Translations under genes and position numbers: made by a program
Notes under the pieces: model-generated
Database searches by the model: none
What the model was told of the DNA's origin: nothing
The model's input: only the letters and a program-made list of their open reading frames with translations
Shown: piece after piece, positions 23,389 through 38,300 of the stretch
Layout of the letters: every line of letters begins with the position of its first letter
Position numbering within the stretch: position 1 is the stretch's first letter
Source of the DNA: Harmothoe impar
Lineage: Eukaryota; Annelida; Polychaeta; Phyllodocida; Polynoidae
NCBI GenBank assembly: GCA_947462335.1
Contig: OX381718.1
Coordinates: 38,718,976 to 38,782,975 of the forward strand
Direction: 5' to 3'
Length of the DNA stretch: 64,000 nt

Positions 23389-26300
23389 TCAGTGCTGCGT
23401 GACCTTACATAGATGTGCCGCGTCGTGTGACCTTCCACAGTGCGCCTCACACAACATGGCGCGCCGACACGCGGGGTCACACCCGCCCGGTGGGGGGTGC
23501 CCGTGGTAGTAGTACCTGCAACAAGGGCACATGGAGTATAACAGTGTGGTATAAAGGATACAATCAGCTGTTACAAGTCAGGTTTGTCTTGGTAGCAGCA
23601 AAGCACTCGCCTTTGAAGGGGTCTTTCATAATGTTAGTACAGACTAATGGGGTCATTTTCTGAGATAATTTGCACATCGTTTTAATATTTACATGAGGTG
23701 GGGGGGGGGGGGGGTGCTGCATTCAAGCATCAGGCCGAAACTACGGGGTTGATACACTCCCGATGGGTCGGCATTATGCACAAATGCAGTGCTGCCAACT
23801 TACCCGCTGGAACTGCGTTGGTGCTTCATGAAGACAAATGTTGTCTCATGGCATAATGGCATAATGCATCATATCCTTCCTCGTCATGATTTATGAATAC
23901 AGTGCTGCATTCAAGCATCATGCCGAACCTATGGGCTTGAGACATGGGTCGGCATGATGGACCAATGCAGCATTAGTGAGTTACTCACCAGGGCTACAAT
24001 AGTGCATCATGGCAAAAAAGTCATCTTTAAACGACATGCCATCCTTAAAGTGTTCAAGTGTTCACACTCCGTACTTACTGGTGGTACACGTTGAAGAGGC
24101 GGTCATCCGTCTGCATGGTGGTCAGCAGTTTATGCCAGTCAGCCGGGTACAGACTCGTTAAGTTGTACGCCACCTGGAGGAAAGGATAACACTGAAGCAT
24201 CACAACATGTAACGTACTGGACGCGGCGCAATAAGCGCCCTGGGTGTTTATAAAATGAAATATTATTCCCTCTGATCTGCACTCTGTTCTTGATCATTTG
24301 TGAGATTAACATGTAAGTGTCAACATGTTTGACATGTAAGTGTACTTTCGAAGATTATTCAATCAAATAAATACACTTATAAACTCAAAAAAATAAGTTA
24401 TCTTTAATGTAGATAAAAGAATACTTAAATGATACCCTAAAATAAATTAATATATCCTTTAATAAAAAGAAAAATCCTACCTTGGCGTCGTATTCCTTGT
24501 ACCAGCGGGGTGGGTGGTCAGGGTGCAGGTTAGCCTCAGTCAAGTTAAACATGTATGTCTGGTGGTTAAGGACCTCCTGAAAGTGGAAAATTTATTTTTT
24601 TTAAACATCTATTTATACAATTTATGCAAAGTGTAAACATATTTCGCTAGCCTCTTCGCTCTCTGCGCTTTTTTCATATTTAAGTCCACTGACAAAAAAA
24701 AAAGAATTTGCTCGCTCACACCCTTTTTTTAAAAGAGAAATCCATTGTCCAACATTATTCTTAAATATACAAACTTTGGGCAATGTATATAGATTTGATG
24801 TTCAGCAAGAGGCACCTCTGTCCCAGTGGCTTTTAAAAATATACTGCACTAGTCCAAATCAGACGCGAGGTGCGGGTTACAAGCTTTTCCCAAGTCTAGG
24901 TCTGGGTTATACGCGATAATATTTTACAGTAACTTTCTTTTGCCCATACAACCAACAATTGGGAGCCTATTGCTGACAGTACGTACCCAGGAGGCACCGT
25001 TATAGCCGCCGTCCACTTCATACACGCGGTAGGCCGGGTTGGTGCCGTACTCACTCGCATACGTCGTCACGCTCGGCGACACGTAGGCCACACTCACCGG
25101 ACGTCTGAACGTGACGCCGTCGTAGTACACCGTCACGTAGTCCGTGTGGGTGTGACCGAAGAACTGACCCGCGATGGTGCTCTCATATCTGTTTGAATGA
25201 ATGGGTGGAAATCAGTAATGTTGGTTAGTTAATTGGTCTAATTTACACTAAATCATGATAATCATATAAATGAACAAACAGCCACACTATAAAATGGTGA
25301 TGCGGAGCTGCAATCTGAGCATCTATACATTTTAATCAGTTTTTTCTGATGTAATAAGAATTAAGATTTATCATTTCTAATTAAAAGGAATATAATTTTT
25401 ACCCTTATTGTAGCTGGTTCTCTATGGACTGAAATGTGACACCGTAATATCAGTGCCCCTAATTGTATTCTAACAACGTCTGTTCCAATCGAAATATTTA
25501 CACACTTTCTTCACATAAAGGGAGCTAAAATCGCATCTTATGTTATCTACAAATTATAGATATATAGACAGAGGTCCACGATAATCTGTTTGAATGACAG
25601 GTTTCTTCACGAGTTGTGCATTGGATCGTATCACACGAGGTGGAGCCGAGTGTGATGCGATCCAATACACCACGAGTGGAGAAACCAGGAGTTCAGACTG
25701 ATTAGAGTGGATCTCTGTATTTATTTCATGTAATTCTTGATTAATTTCATCAAAATATACATATAAAAATTGGATTCATAGCTATTTTGGTGATGTCATC
25801 GAGGAGAAACAGCCCATGGAGAATGAGCATCAGTTTCTCCACGGGGGTGTGGAGAACGGCCATTTTAGTACTAAAGCATAGTAATTGTGTTTCTCCACAT
25901 GAAATAAATACTATTTTACCACCCGCAGTAACAGTACCTACTGCCTTGTAAATATAACAAAACGTTGGGAACCATCATATTATATCAATAAAATGCAAGA
26001 TATTTAATATCCGCAAGCTTATAAGTTATACCATTGTATTAAAGTACACCCGACTGGAGAACCAAGTAGCGGCTTAAGTATTCACCTTTTGACATACAAC
26101 ATGAGTCATACTTAACCCTTTAAGGGCCGCATAGAGGTTTAATGCATTATCACCTTGGTCAGCACGATGCATGAATGCAGCTGTGTCGAGTAACTCAACA
26201 GGGCTGTATCCATGCATTATGTCACCATGTGGGAGTGTATCAACTCCGTAGGGTTGGCATGATGCTGGAACGCAGCACTGGCGAGTTATTTACCAGGGAT

Positions 26301-29300
26301 ACATTCATGCATTATGACAAGGGCCATACTGCATTAAATCACTATGCAGCCCTTAAAGCGTTAATACAGTCTTACTCAGAACCTTGTTTCTTATGTCAAC
26401 GAGTATGGCTCAAGAAACAAGATCAGAGCAGCTTTTCACAGGTCAATGACAACTTCACCTGGTAAGTAGATTTGTGTATGGCACTCAGTATTGTGGAAGT
26501 GAGTAATCTACTGCTCTCTGATTGGTTTACCAACTGTCACAATGATATGGGTAGGTAGGTGCAGGTAGACATTGCTATGCTGTAGCTCAAGAGGATAGAG
26601 GGACAGATGTCCAGTGAAATAAATTTGGTATAATATGAACATAGACATATATAGGGTAATGGAAGAGATCAAATCTCAACCTGAATGCAAAGTTATTTAG
26701 AACTTTGATAATTTTTTTAATATATTCATAAAATTCCATAAAAAACTGTTTTAATATAATTATATTAAATGTCCACCAAATCTACGCTATTTGAGTTCTT
26801 TTATTTTTTCACCATGGGCTATAATATTTCAACCTAGCTATCTGGAGGAACGTCAAATATTATTGTTGGCAAGGCATAGCGTTACCCACTGGCCGCACCC
26901 CAATCCCACTAAGCTGTGAAAACCCCTTCAATCTACAAAAGACGCCATCAATCACAATAAACCAAACAGACCTAGCCACATATTGAGCCGGATACAGGAT
27001 CACTTCCAGTGTTGAATAGCTTGGTCTATAATCCCTAACCCTCAAAAGACTACATGTATAGTGCATTAATACATTGCCCCCCTTTGTCCTCATGATGCAT
27101 GAATGCAGCCCTGGTGACTACCGCAGTACCCGTAGCTCGCCAGTGCTGCATTCATGCATTACGCTAAGCCTACTGAATACGCTCACTGCATCATGGCGAT
27201 AAATGGCATACTGTATTAAAGCAGCATGGAGCCCTCAGTGGGTTAAATGTACTTCTGAATGGGTTAATCAGTACTCACATCAGTATAACTACACCCAACA
27301 CTGGCTACTGCCATCCCTTAACCCTTTAATGACAGCTTTTACATCGTCATGATACACGAATGCAGCCCTGGCGACCAACTCGCTAGGGCTGCATTCAAGC
27401 ATCATGCCAACCCTACAGGTTTGATACATTTTTGAAGGGTCGATGTACCGACACACACCGGCGAGTTACTCACTGGTGTTCTGTCGGTGTAGCGTGATGA
27501 CAAATGAACATGATGTTTTACGTCATTATGCGGGCCTTAAAGAGTTATTAAAGAGGCACAATATTGTCCATACGGAGCCCATTGTTCAGGAGGTGTTGCT
27601 ACCAACCTGACTCAGCACACCAAAATATTTTACCTCATTAGGCCAAAACAAAAAGGTTTTGTTTTTACTGTTGCAAGCGACCCCACCCTAGCTACAGAAT
27701 AGGGCGGATCCTAGCAATTTCTTTGTATTTTTGGTGATTTACCAGCAGCTCCGCTGCCGGAGATATTGGCAGAGGACAGCGTTCGTTTTCCCTACTATAC
27801 TGCATGGCGGGAATGCCTTAGCCTATCGCAAATAGACTCGGTAGTGTCGTGAAAAATCATTCTCCCAGCATATGTTAGGACTGTAGTTTCCTAGACTTGA
27901 ACGCAGAGAGTAGGATGGAGAGTGAGGAAACGAAATGCATTCTTGGGTAGGCTCCCGGTTTCGCTGTTGTTGTTTAAAAAAATAGTTCATACCTAAATCT
28001 AACCCACATCTCATAATTATGTATATAACCCGCATCTAAACTCTGACAAAATTGCATTATCCCTCCCTTAGGGTCTAGCGATTTACTATAACCCGCGTTT
28101 ACTGTATACCAGTTAATCAAAATATATTTAATCATAGACTGATAAAAGCACAACACTGTACCGGTATATACTAAACATACCCTTGGAAGTACCCAGAATG
28201 TAATTTCTATATAGTTCATATTTCTTCCACCAGAGGACCCCACTGTCAATGAACATCCCATAATTTATTCATCAACAATGGTAACATAGCAACCATCAGG
28301 AAGTCACATGACCATTTCATGATCCCTAAAGGTACCTCATCGAGTCAAAATGTACCCCTAATCATCCTGAATAAGACTAATAAATTTAGTCGAAACGTCC
28401 ATATCATTCAACATTTTCTCAACACTATTCACTACTGCCTTGTACATATTCTCAGCAATAAAATTCCACATAATTGTACATGACTGTGTCTGGTTTTTGG
28501 TGCATACAACACACTTTAGTAACAGATAATATCTATTTTGGGCTATTTAAAAGAAAATTGTTAGGAAATCTTTTTACCTTTTTATATTTGATTTCGAATC
28601 ATGAAAGTCGACCCTGAGGTCCTGTGTCAACATAAGTCAACATTGTGATCCGTGAGTCGATATTGTTCAGAAACTATCTATAAAGTACGTCATATATATT
28701 CCCTTTGTTTGCGGCCACTTAATCATATTCATAGGTATAGTCACAGGTGGGTTCACCAGAGTGAACCCATGCTCGGCATCAAGGGAGTGGTCATTATTTA
28801 ACACCCCGCGGCTGGTAGAGTTCCACACGAGCACGCCAAAATACTCCTCCACCCTAATCATTTTTTTCTGACCCCTACCTGTAAAATATGACGGAAAATG
28901 CCCCCCCCCCCCCAACTCCTCAGAGCTACAGCAGCGCGCTGTCTAGATATTTTTCGCTGAGAATGGTTGGGGGCCGACATACCCCTTCCCCCCCCTTTGT
29001 TAGATAATAACCACTCCCCCGGCTACTCCCTAGAGCAGGCCGCCCAATGCTGAACAGGCATGAGCTGCTAGCGGTAGACACACACGGACAGGTACTCAAT
29101 GAGGAATCAATGCTACAGACCCTATACAAAACCAGCCCTAAGGAAATAATCTCATAATGTTACACAATGGAATAGCTATGTCAGTGGCATTCAATCATGT
29201 CCATGTATACAGTATGGACTATGTGGTAGTTGTCTGATTGGGGATCGATGTACTGGGCGGCATTGGTGGTGCCGCCATGCAGTGCTCTACCTCAGTTCCT

Positions 29301-32300
29301 GCTCACACACTCAGGCCAGGCACAGCGTAATGCAAGGCCTTCAACACAGGAACTGGATATCTATATCTGGAGTATTAATCTAAAGTGCACCCAGGAGATC
29401 TAAACGGTAGGGAGTTATGTTTATTATTTTAACAATGATTTTTCATTAATCTTTTACAAGCAATGGCCCTAAACCTTAGAATGTCTGTGTCGTTTCTTTT
29501 CTTTTCTCTGAATTCTGTGTTAAGGTTTAAACTTTAATATAATTGCATTTGATGTTGCCTTTAATATTGGAAATGATACACTCACAAATGGTAGGTATCA
29601 ACTCGGTTCAGGCAAGTGGCGTTTCTATGCATTCTTTACTGACATCATACTATTATTATACTTTGTACATTTGATATAGGGGCCTACACTGTATTGTTGT
29701 ATATCTTTTAAAAGTAACGGTCTTCAACTCCAGATCTAGGGTAAAGCTCTGGAATACAATGCCAATCTTATCAGTTCTCTAAATTCTGTGTTAAGAAAAG
29801 AGATCAACTTTATGGTCCTAGTGCACACAGGTCAGCGAGAAACTCTTAATATGATACATTATAACAACGCTAAAGGCACATCCTATATTATTACATATGG
29901 ATTTAGGGATCAATCTCTGACCAAAGGATTAGGCTTACAATGAGTTACATGACTAAGTCTATATTCACAGATTAATCTCTATGGACCTACAGGTGTGATG
30001 ATGTATTGTTTTATGGGGTGAGTACTCACCAGCTTACCTGTACACACAATCCCTATGTACACATTATTATATAGATTTGAATCTAGATCTAAAGCTGCCC
30101 TTAATTAACTCCTTAACCTTTTAAGGGTCGCGTAGTACATGAATGCAGTCCCTTAGGCATCATGCCAACACTACGTGGTTGATACACGTCGAAGGGTTCG
30201 CATGAATGCATTCCATGTTAGTAGACTCTCTAGGGCTGCATTCATGCATCATAACGACAGAGGACAATGCAGTTGAAGGGTCAGTGCCGAAGTGAATAGA
30301 TGGGAAGTCATATGTTATGCAGGGGTAATGGGATAGACATGGATTCCCATTAATGGTTGCTAAAAAATGGTTTTCTTACTCTTTCTCAGGAAAAATCCAC
30401 CCTTCTCAAAAAAAGGTTGAGGGCCTGCAAGCCAAGTATAAGGTTATGAATCTAGTACGGCATAAAGTTAATGTTCACGATTCTCTAATACATTAACCAA
30501 TATCATGAAATGCTTCAGTTAAACAACCAACATTTAGTTTTTAATCTACAAAGCTTCTTTACGTATCTAAAAAGCTGCTGAAGAAAAGCCGATAATGCTT
30601 GACTGATCACCTGTCCGCATTTAATCATACAGAGAATGAGACAGGTCATTGGCAATACCTCCCGCTATGAAGTCAGGTTCAACAGGGCTCGAGTCCAAGC
30701 AAATAGGATTACTGTATACCTCTGTACATATCACCGTACCGTCGAGACAGTGCGACTGGTTTTGATAGAGCGCCAATCGTGTATAAGCGCCGGGGGTAAC
30801 AGCCCAGCGAAGTTGAAGAGCACCCCGGCACATTATAGTGATGGTACTGTATGTATGCTGTTTTAACTCATCAAGGGCCGTATATTGTTTTAATGCCATA
30901 TGGTTAATACAAAGGAAATAGCACATTAAAGTTGGTATCCCAACTGGGGTGGGTAGAATTGACCTCTCTCAATAATAATTACCTGAAAGTCATGAATATA
31001 TATTTCTCTTCTGAAATGGGTGCATAATTTTGGTTACCAAGGGTATTAAAGGCTTTAATGTAAAGTGTGCAATAACATCCGGATCTACAGCTTTCATGGA
31101 GAAAAATCGAGCATTGACAAACCATCTGAGATATGCTGCCACCTATGTAGATTTCAATGCACTAATGTGTTCATGAATTGGAATGAGCTACTGGGTCTGC
31201 AACGGAAATATATTGTACACACTGTACACAGCTGCCACCTTGTGGTTTAGAAGAGAGCCTGCTCAGTGAAAATTGGCTTTTGCTACTGTGTGGGGATTTT
31301 TGCTCAGGGTACTCAGGGTAAGCTGGGTGTGTGAATGAGTAATGGATGTTTAACACCATTTCGACAAACCTGGGTCTGTAGCTTATCATGTACAGTTAGA
31401 TATTGTACTCCCTTATACTCATTTATTGGTCAATTCTGGCATCAGAAATGAATTCCTTGTTTAAAGGTACTCTCAAGTCATGTGTCATACATGTCTGTTA
31501 TTCCATTTGAGGCCAGCAGGTGGGTGTGGGTGAGCAGGTGTGTGTGGGAGAGCAGGTGGGTGTGGGTGTGCAGGTGGGTGTGGGCGACAGTCGCCGGCTG
31601 CGGGCATGTACCGCCTTCTGTCTCTGTCAAAAAGCGAGTTCAAAAATACCAACTGTGACATACATAGCGCGGCAATATGTGACGACACAGAGCCACGACA
31701 GAGCCCCCTTGTGGAGTGCAGGTATACTAATCCTCTGTCCAACCAACACACCCCCTTGTGAGTAGCAGCGGTACCACAGGTGGAAATAAGAGAAGTCGCA
31801 GTGGCGCCACCCTCTGCATGACGGTTGCAACAGGAACTATAATATTTGTCTTCTGTTGCTCTGTATTGGTGTCTTTAATTTAAATTTAAATTAAAGTAGC
31901 TAGATGGTTATTTACTGTGTGTTTGAGGGTATTTCTAGTGTACAAGATGGCATTTCTGCATGTAAAGAAAGAAATATGGGGCAGTGTGGCTGGAAATGGA
32001 AAGGGAACCTATTACAGACAATTTAAGGTGTGAAGGAGGTTTGGATCTTGCCTGTCTCTCCATTGTCTTATCTCATGTCTGTGTTCCATACAGACTGAAT
32101 GACACAAGTTCTCCCATGTCACAAAAACGTCTTAAAACGTGTTTCAGCTGTTAGGTGTAACTCAGTTTACCCTGAGTCAACAAATGTTGTTCTCAAAATA
32201 AGGGGTCATCTTAAAATCTCCGTCGTCTTAAGGTAGGGGGTTTATGGGACGACTGACGCAGGACCTTCCGGTACTTCTGAATTCCTAATTGAGCTGGAGA

Positions 32301-35300
32301 GACATATTTGGTTGCTGGAGGAGAAGGTGCCATGGCATAATGCAATCTGCCAGATAACCCACTTACACTGGGCCAATACAGACTTCTTATCTATGGTCTG
32401 GTCTCCAGATAGTCACCCAGAGCCGACACTTGGTGACAGATTCAAGGTCTGTCAATAATGAGCTCAGCCTTTCATAAGGGTCCAACTCATGTATTTATTT
32501 CATGAAAGGAACGTCAGTCACTATGCTTAAGTACTAGAATGGCTGTTCTCCACACACCTTGCAGAAACTGAATTTCTGCATGCACGGCCCCGTTCTGCAC
32601 ATATTCAATAATTATATGAAATAAATATAAGAAAGTGAAGGAGAAATATTCCCAAAACCCTCTTCAGGTTTTCTGTGGTATCCTATCAATAAGTTCAGTC
32701 TGGACAAAAAATATTGAGGTTTTAGTATTGGTCGACGTTTCGTCTCTTTCGGGGCTTCTTCAGGACTGAAATAAATATACAGATAGGAGCTGGACAGAGC
32801 TTCAGGAAATAGTCACCGCACTCCTGTTTTATTGGCCTCATGAAGAAGCTGTCGGGATTATGCCCTTTGGAGTCATGATGCATGAATCCAGTCCTACCAG
32901 ATCTACTCACCAGGGCTTCATTCATGCATCGTGCGAACCCTCCGGGACTGTGTCCACACTGTAGGATCCTTGAATGCAGCACTGGTGAGATACTCACCAG
33001 GGCTGCATTCATGCCAACAGGAAGCATAGCACATCAAAGTATTGTGCGGCCATTATAAAGTGTAAAACCAAACATCCTTAACACCTTACTTTGTCTGTAA
33101 TAGGTTCCCTTTCCATCCTCTATTTCAGACCATGGCAGATGACCACCTGGTGTGTGCTTTCTCTACCAACGTGGACGGTGAGGCCGCGGTCACCAGACGT
33201 TGTGAGGAGGACCCTGCGCCCAGTGACGTCATCATTAACCAACCGGGTCAATACCTCGTAGTAGACAGCGAGGCAGCCGTGATCCGCGTATTCTCCAACG
33301 ACGGAACTTATCTACAAGATGCCGGAGCGGAGCATCTGAACTCCGCTTGGGGCATCTTCCAGACCAACAGTGGCAAGGTGGTCATCAGTGACCCAGTGGA
33401 CCATGATCTCAAAGTTTTCTCAAAGTCTGGACAATTTCTTACAAATTCTGAGTACGGAAGCCATTTAATCGAGCCTTATGGAATTGCATATGACGCAAAG
33501 ACGTGTCGGGTGGCGGTGGCGGACCGGTCGGCATGTTGCGTCTATGTCCACGACCCAGCCGGGAAGGTCAGCGATATCCTTAAAGTAGATAAAGACAGGG
33601 AGACACCCATGCGCTGTCCAACTTACGTCGCCTTTGCGGATAACAGTGATTTACTTGTTACAGACATGGAGTCTAATTGTGTGTATCGGTTTGACGTCAC
33701 ATCCGGCGGGGGGCAGCTCCTGTGGGTGTACAATGGTGGGGAGCAGGAGGAGGAGGAGCGACTCCTCTCCTCCCCGTGTGGCGTCGTGGTAGACAGCCAA
33801 GGCCAAACCTTGGTAGCCGACTCAGGAAATAGCCGCATTGTGGCACTAGACGCTAAGGGTGGCTTCGCGGGGACTATCCTCAGCTGGGAGGCCAGTATAC
33901 ATGAGCCGCACGGGTTACGGTTACACAATGGACGCCTGATATTGACTGAGCGCTCTACGGGGATCGTTAAGGTGTTTGACTATAAAGGGCTGAGTAGCAA
34001 GCCCCACAATGACTCTGTGTTGTCAGATGATGGATTTAAATGAAAGCATGGGTTATTTATACTATTTATTAAAACTTATTAAAACTTATTAAAACTTTTC
34101 CCCCCCTTTTCTCTACTCTACTAATTATCATAGAATAATGACAACAAGTTAGATGCGTGAAGTTATGACATCCTGAATAACACAGAATTTGGAGTCTCTC
34201 ATTTCTCTATGCTAAAAGTATCCAACACACAGTTAGGTAGCCCCAAGCCGGTACTGGTATAACTTAGGTAGCCCCAGGTTGGTACCGGTACTATCTGTCG
34301 CAATTCACTAGAGTATGTACATGACTTTTATACTGCTGGGTATCTTACGTAAATGGCCTACAGATATCCAAGAATTGGCTCATTGCAAGTGCAATAATTC
34401 CTACTGTATCAAATGTTCTGGACGGCTATAATTACTGCAAAAGTATGCTCCTAATTTTGAATCTATAACCTGAATGTAATGGTGAATGAATGTAAAGCCT
34501 ACAGTGCTGAATGGAATATTAGATGTCAAGCTGTGCAGAACCCTGCTCTGTGAATAAGTACGGATTTTTAATAGACATTTCCGATATATATAATAGAGAG
34601 AATAAAATCTATTTTTGACTCAATTCATTGCCTGGCTTTGAAAATGGGGTTTACGGTAAGTTATATATACGACTTACTGTAAACACTGGCTGTTAACCCT
34701 AATTTGCTCGTAATTTCCCCAATCGTAAACAATTTCTTTTCCAACACTAGAGGCTTTTAGAAATTGTTCTTACATATTACATAAGATTTTTGGCGGGGTC
34801 AGCTTGTATGCAAGGGTTTACTACAATTGTTAACGTAACAGATAAGCGATGTATACAAATGTATAACCTCTGATTTCCTCCTATATGCTGATCCGTACCT
34901 ATAGGGATACAGCTGCGAAGAGTACCCCTACTTGTTTTTTTACTTAAGGATAAAGGCATAAAATCATAGAACAAAATTTGTCACATTATAGAATAGTAAG
35001 TTCTCAACTTAATAACTCAATAGTTCTAACTAAATCTACCAGTATTTTAGGGACTTCAGTCCAGGCAAAGTCTTGTATGCTATTGTTGTTAAACCTTGAT
35101 TATGGCCACTTAAGTACTGTAGTATACATCTAAAAAGACGAGCGTAGAAGCCGCACCCTGACTATAGGCAATCCTATAAGCCGCACTGGCGGTCTGACTT
35201 CCGTACTTCTTCTAGCCGCGGCTTTTATGCGAGGTCTCAGTAGAACCGTTCTAGAAATGTGTCCTGTGGATCGTCAGCGAGAAAGCCGCTTTAACCTTCA

Positions 35301-38300
35301 TCTAGACCATTTAGCATGTGATCATTTCTTACTTTGGAAACAAATAAACCACACTTAGAGAGGAGCATGTTGTGCCCTACACTGGGCAAACAGAGGAGGT
35401 TGGGGTTGGGAGGGGATATATAGAGGATATCTGAGGGAGGGGGAGTGGAGGGAAGAAGAGTCACCTGGCAGGTAGAAAAGCCTACACCCTCAAGGTAAAT
35501 ATCACACATGTGACCAGCCACACCAAAACCAGGCTGAAGTTTATCAACCCCGTATGGTCGGCATGATGTTTGAATGCACAATGTACAGACAGAATTTTAA
35601 AGCAAGGTCGGACAAAAACTAAGGGAATTAATTTCCCGTATGTATATGAGAAATGCCCGCACATCTGTTAATTTGTCATTTAGGTCTTAAATTCATTGAA
35701 TTTGGCCTAAACTAAATAAATTCCTCAGAAACAATTCATACTACTGTATAATATTAATCAAAATGTTTCATTTCTGTGAATATTGATGGAATGGGGTTTA
35801 AAACAGAGACTGGTCACTAGTCGACATATCACGGGCAGACTGCTGCTATTGGGACACGACACAGCCAAGACACTCTCCCCTCCCCCAGCCCCCAGCCCCC
35901 AACCCCCAGCCCCCAGCCCCCTGATATCCTCCACCATTGCCCACCCTTCAGTATCATCACACCACACCCCCAATGACTAGGTGTGTCCTACACTACGCCC
36001 TCCCTGTCCTTCACACCCTCCCCCACCCTCAGCACATACAGATATACCTACACACACATCTTATCTCTTTGCAACACCCTTTACCCATCTTATGGACTAC
36101 TGCCTGTCTCAGTGTATACCTGCCTGTTAACGCATTATTATAATCAAGAAATAGGCTAGAAACCTGCCTTCCTCCATCTAGATGACTGTCCCCCTCCGTG
36201 CCTGTCTCGGTATTTACATGCACCAAGTGCTATATCTATATACCTCTCTACCTGCCCTGCATCTCTCTATCTCTCAAGGCACCACCCCCCCCCCCCTTTA
36301 CCCGTCTCCACTAGAGCCCCAAACCCCAATAGACCAATACACCAAGAAATGACTTTTTAGGGATAGTGATGACCTCTTTGCGCTTTATTGACTGAGGTTC
36401 CACTGGCAAGGGTTTGAATTTGACATTGAAATACTGCCATGTAATATTCACTATTAGAAGGATAATTGTCTGATATGAGTAAACATCACAGACAATGTTA
36501 CCAGCATTCTGTCAAAATTAACGTTAACATAACTCTACTCGGGCTGCAATTATGCATCATGCCGATCCCTCAAGAGTGCATCAACTCTAAGGTGGCCTCG
36601 AACAGGCAGTCACAGATATATGCTGTATGGCTGCATCACGCAGTAATAGTACAGAACTACCCCAGAGATGGGAATTTTTTTTAATCGACATGCGACATGA
36701 GGCCTAGTGACATGCGACATGAGGCTTAAAAAGATAGTGACATGGGACATGGACAGTCCTTAAAATCAACATGGGACATGAGCATTATTAAGCGACATAG
36801 ACATGCGACATGGTTATTTCTTAAAATCGACATGCGACATGGGGACCCCCCATCAAGGGCCCCCTAGAGCCACCCCTGTTCTCCTCCCCTACCCCCCTAC
36901 CACTACCCCTCAGCCCCTACCGCACCTGTAGGTGGCCTGACTAGGTGAGGTGGTCTCAGTCCCTCCTGGGCCGGCTTAACGTCTACACTCAGCTACCAGA
37001 GAAGAAGCAGGTAAGTCTTACTGATGACATCTTTTATATTATTCCTCATGTTAAAACAGATATTCAGATAATTCTAAGGAAAGAAAATTATCTTCTTAAA
37101 ATACAGTCAAGTATATTGACAGTTGTATAGTTGAAAAGATAAATGGACTACGTACATTTGTCCACATAACTATAACCTTTTTCGTTTTTTTCATACCTTC
37201 GTCAGCAAATTCAGAAAAGTTCTTAATTTTACATATTTATATCATAGAAAACCATAACCATAGTTGCAAAAAACCTCAACCAAATTCCAACACAGGATTA
37301 ACAGTTGTTGTAACTTTTAAAGGATAAGGTGTTTTCATTTTAATACCTGGTATGTTCTATTTATCAGATATGCCACTCCCTCTTCAACACATTAAATTCG
37401 AGATATCTACATGTATTGATATAGAGGGCACTGTTCTACGATATGAATACAAAATTTGCTGTCATCCTTTTCTGAATAGTACAGATTCGAAAAATGCCAT
37501 ATTGACTACGAACAAACAGTTTATTTAGAATTCAGCTGAAAAGGGCGGGGTATATTTTCAGTCTGCCCCACCCATCCATGAGCAATGACGATAGACAATG
37601 TTTGAAAGAAAAGATGTTGTCGGAAATGCTATTTCATATCATGTAGATCTGCCCCTGATATTAAACAACCAAGATGTTTTCATCCGAAGCGTATTGTTGA
37701 GTTTGAATTGAAATGTCTCCCATGAACTCAATTAGACAGTATGAATTTAAGAAATATTTTGTAAGATGGTAACCTGTCCTTCCAAGCAAGGACAGCTATC
37801 GTAGCTATCAATGACTCCAAAATATTTCCTTGATACGTTTCATACATTGCATGGGTAACATGGTACCTATAATTTGGGGCTCCTTTACCATTGAGACTAG
37901 AATAAGCCCTAGAACCGTTTTTGTTATCTACCACTGAACATGCCCTGCAATGATACTGATAACAAATAGACACATTATAACCTCTGGGACTTTTCCTTAT
38001 CGTATCTTACCAAAATGTCTTAGAGTAATACTGAGATTAAACCTCATTTCTATTATTTCAGGTCAGCTAACAAACACACCATGGCGTCCTACGTAGACGT
38101 TGGAGGGGTAAACCAGCCGATGCTCCACGACTCTATACAGCACGACTCGGTACAGTACCGACGTGCCGAGGCAGCACACCTCATCAATGTGGTGGGAGTG
38201 GACCCTGAGGAAGACAGAGCTACCATGAGACTCCCAGCTCCACCCACCCAGCAGATAAACCCAACCCAGCGTCTCTCCACCGGCATCACCAACCTAGCGC

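Larger units (their letters stand above)
25189..33128. other. SMPD1 intron 9, first part: repeats only
   Basis: No gene is recognised before the first NHL gene. It holds a palindromic repeat at 25575-25935, TTAA-type MITE copies (26116, 27083, 27320, 30112, 32860), a hammerhead-like motif (28366), a G-run MITE relic (28784) and the dispersed repeat copy 2 (31311). Confidence 0.6.
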
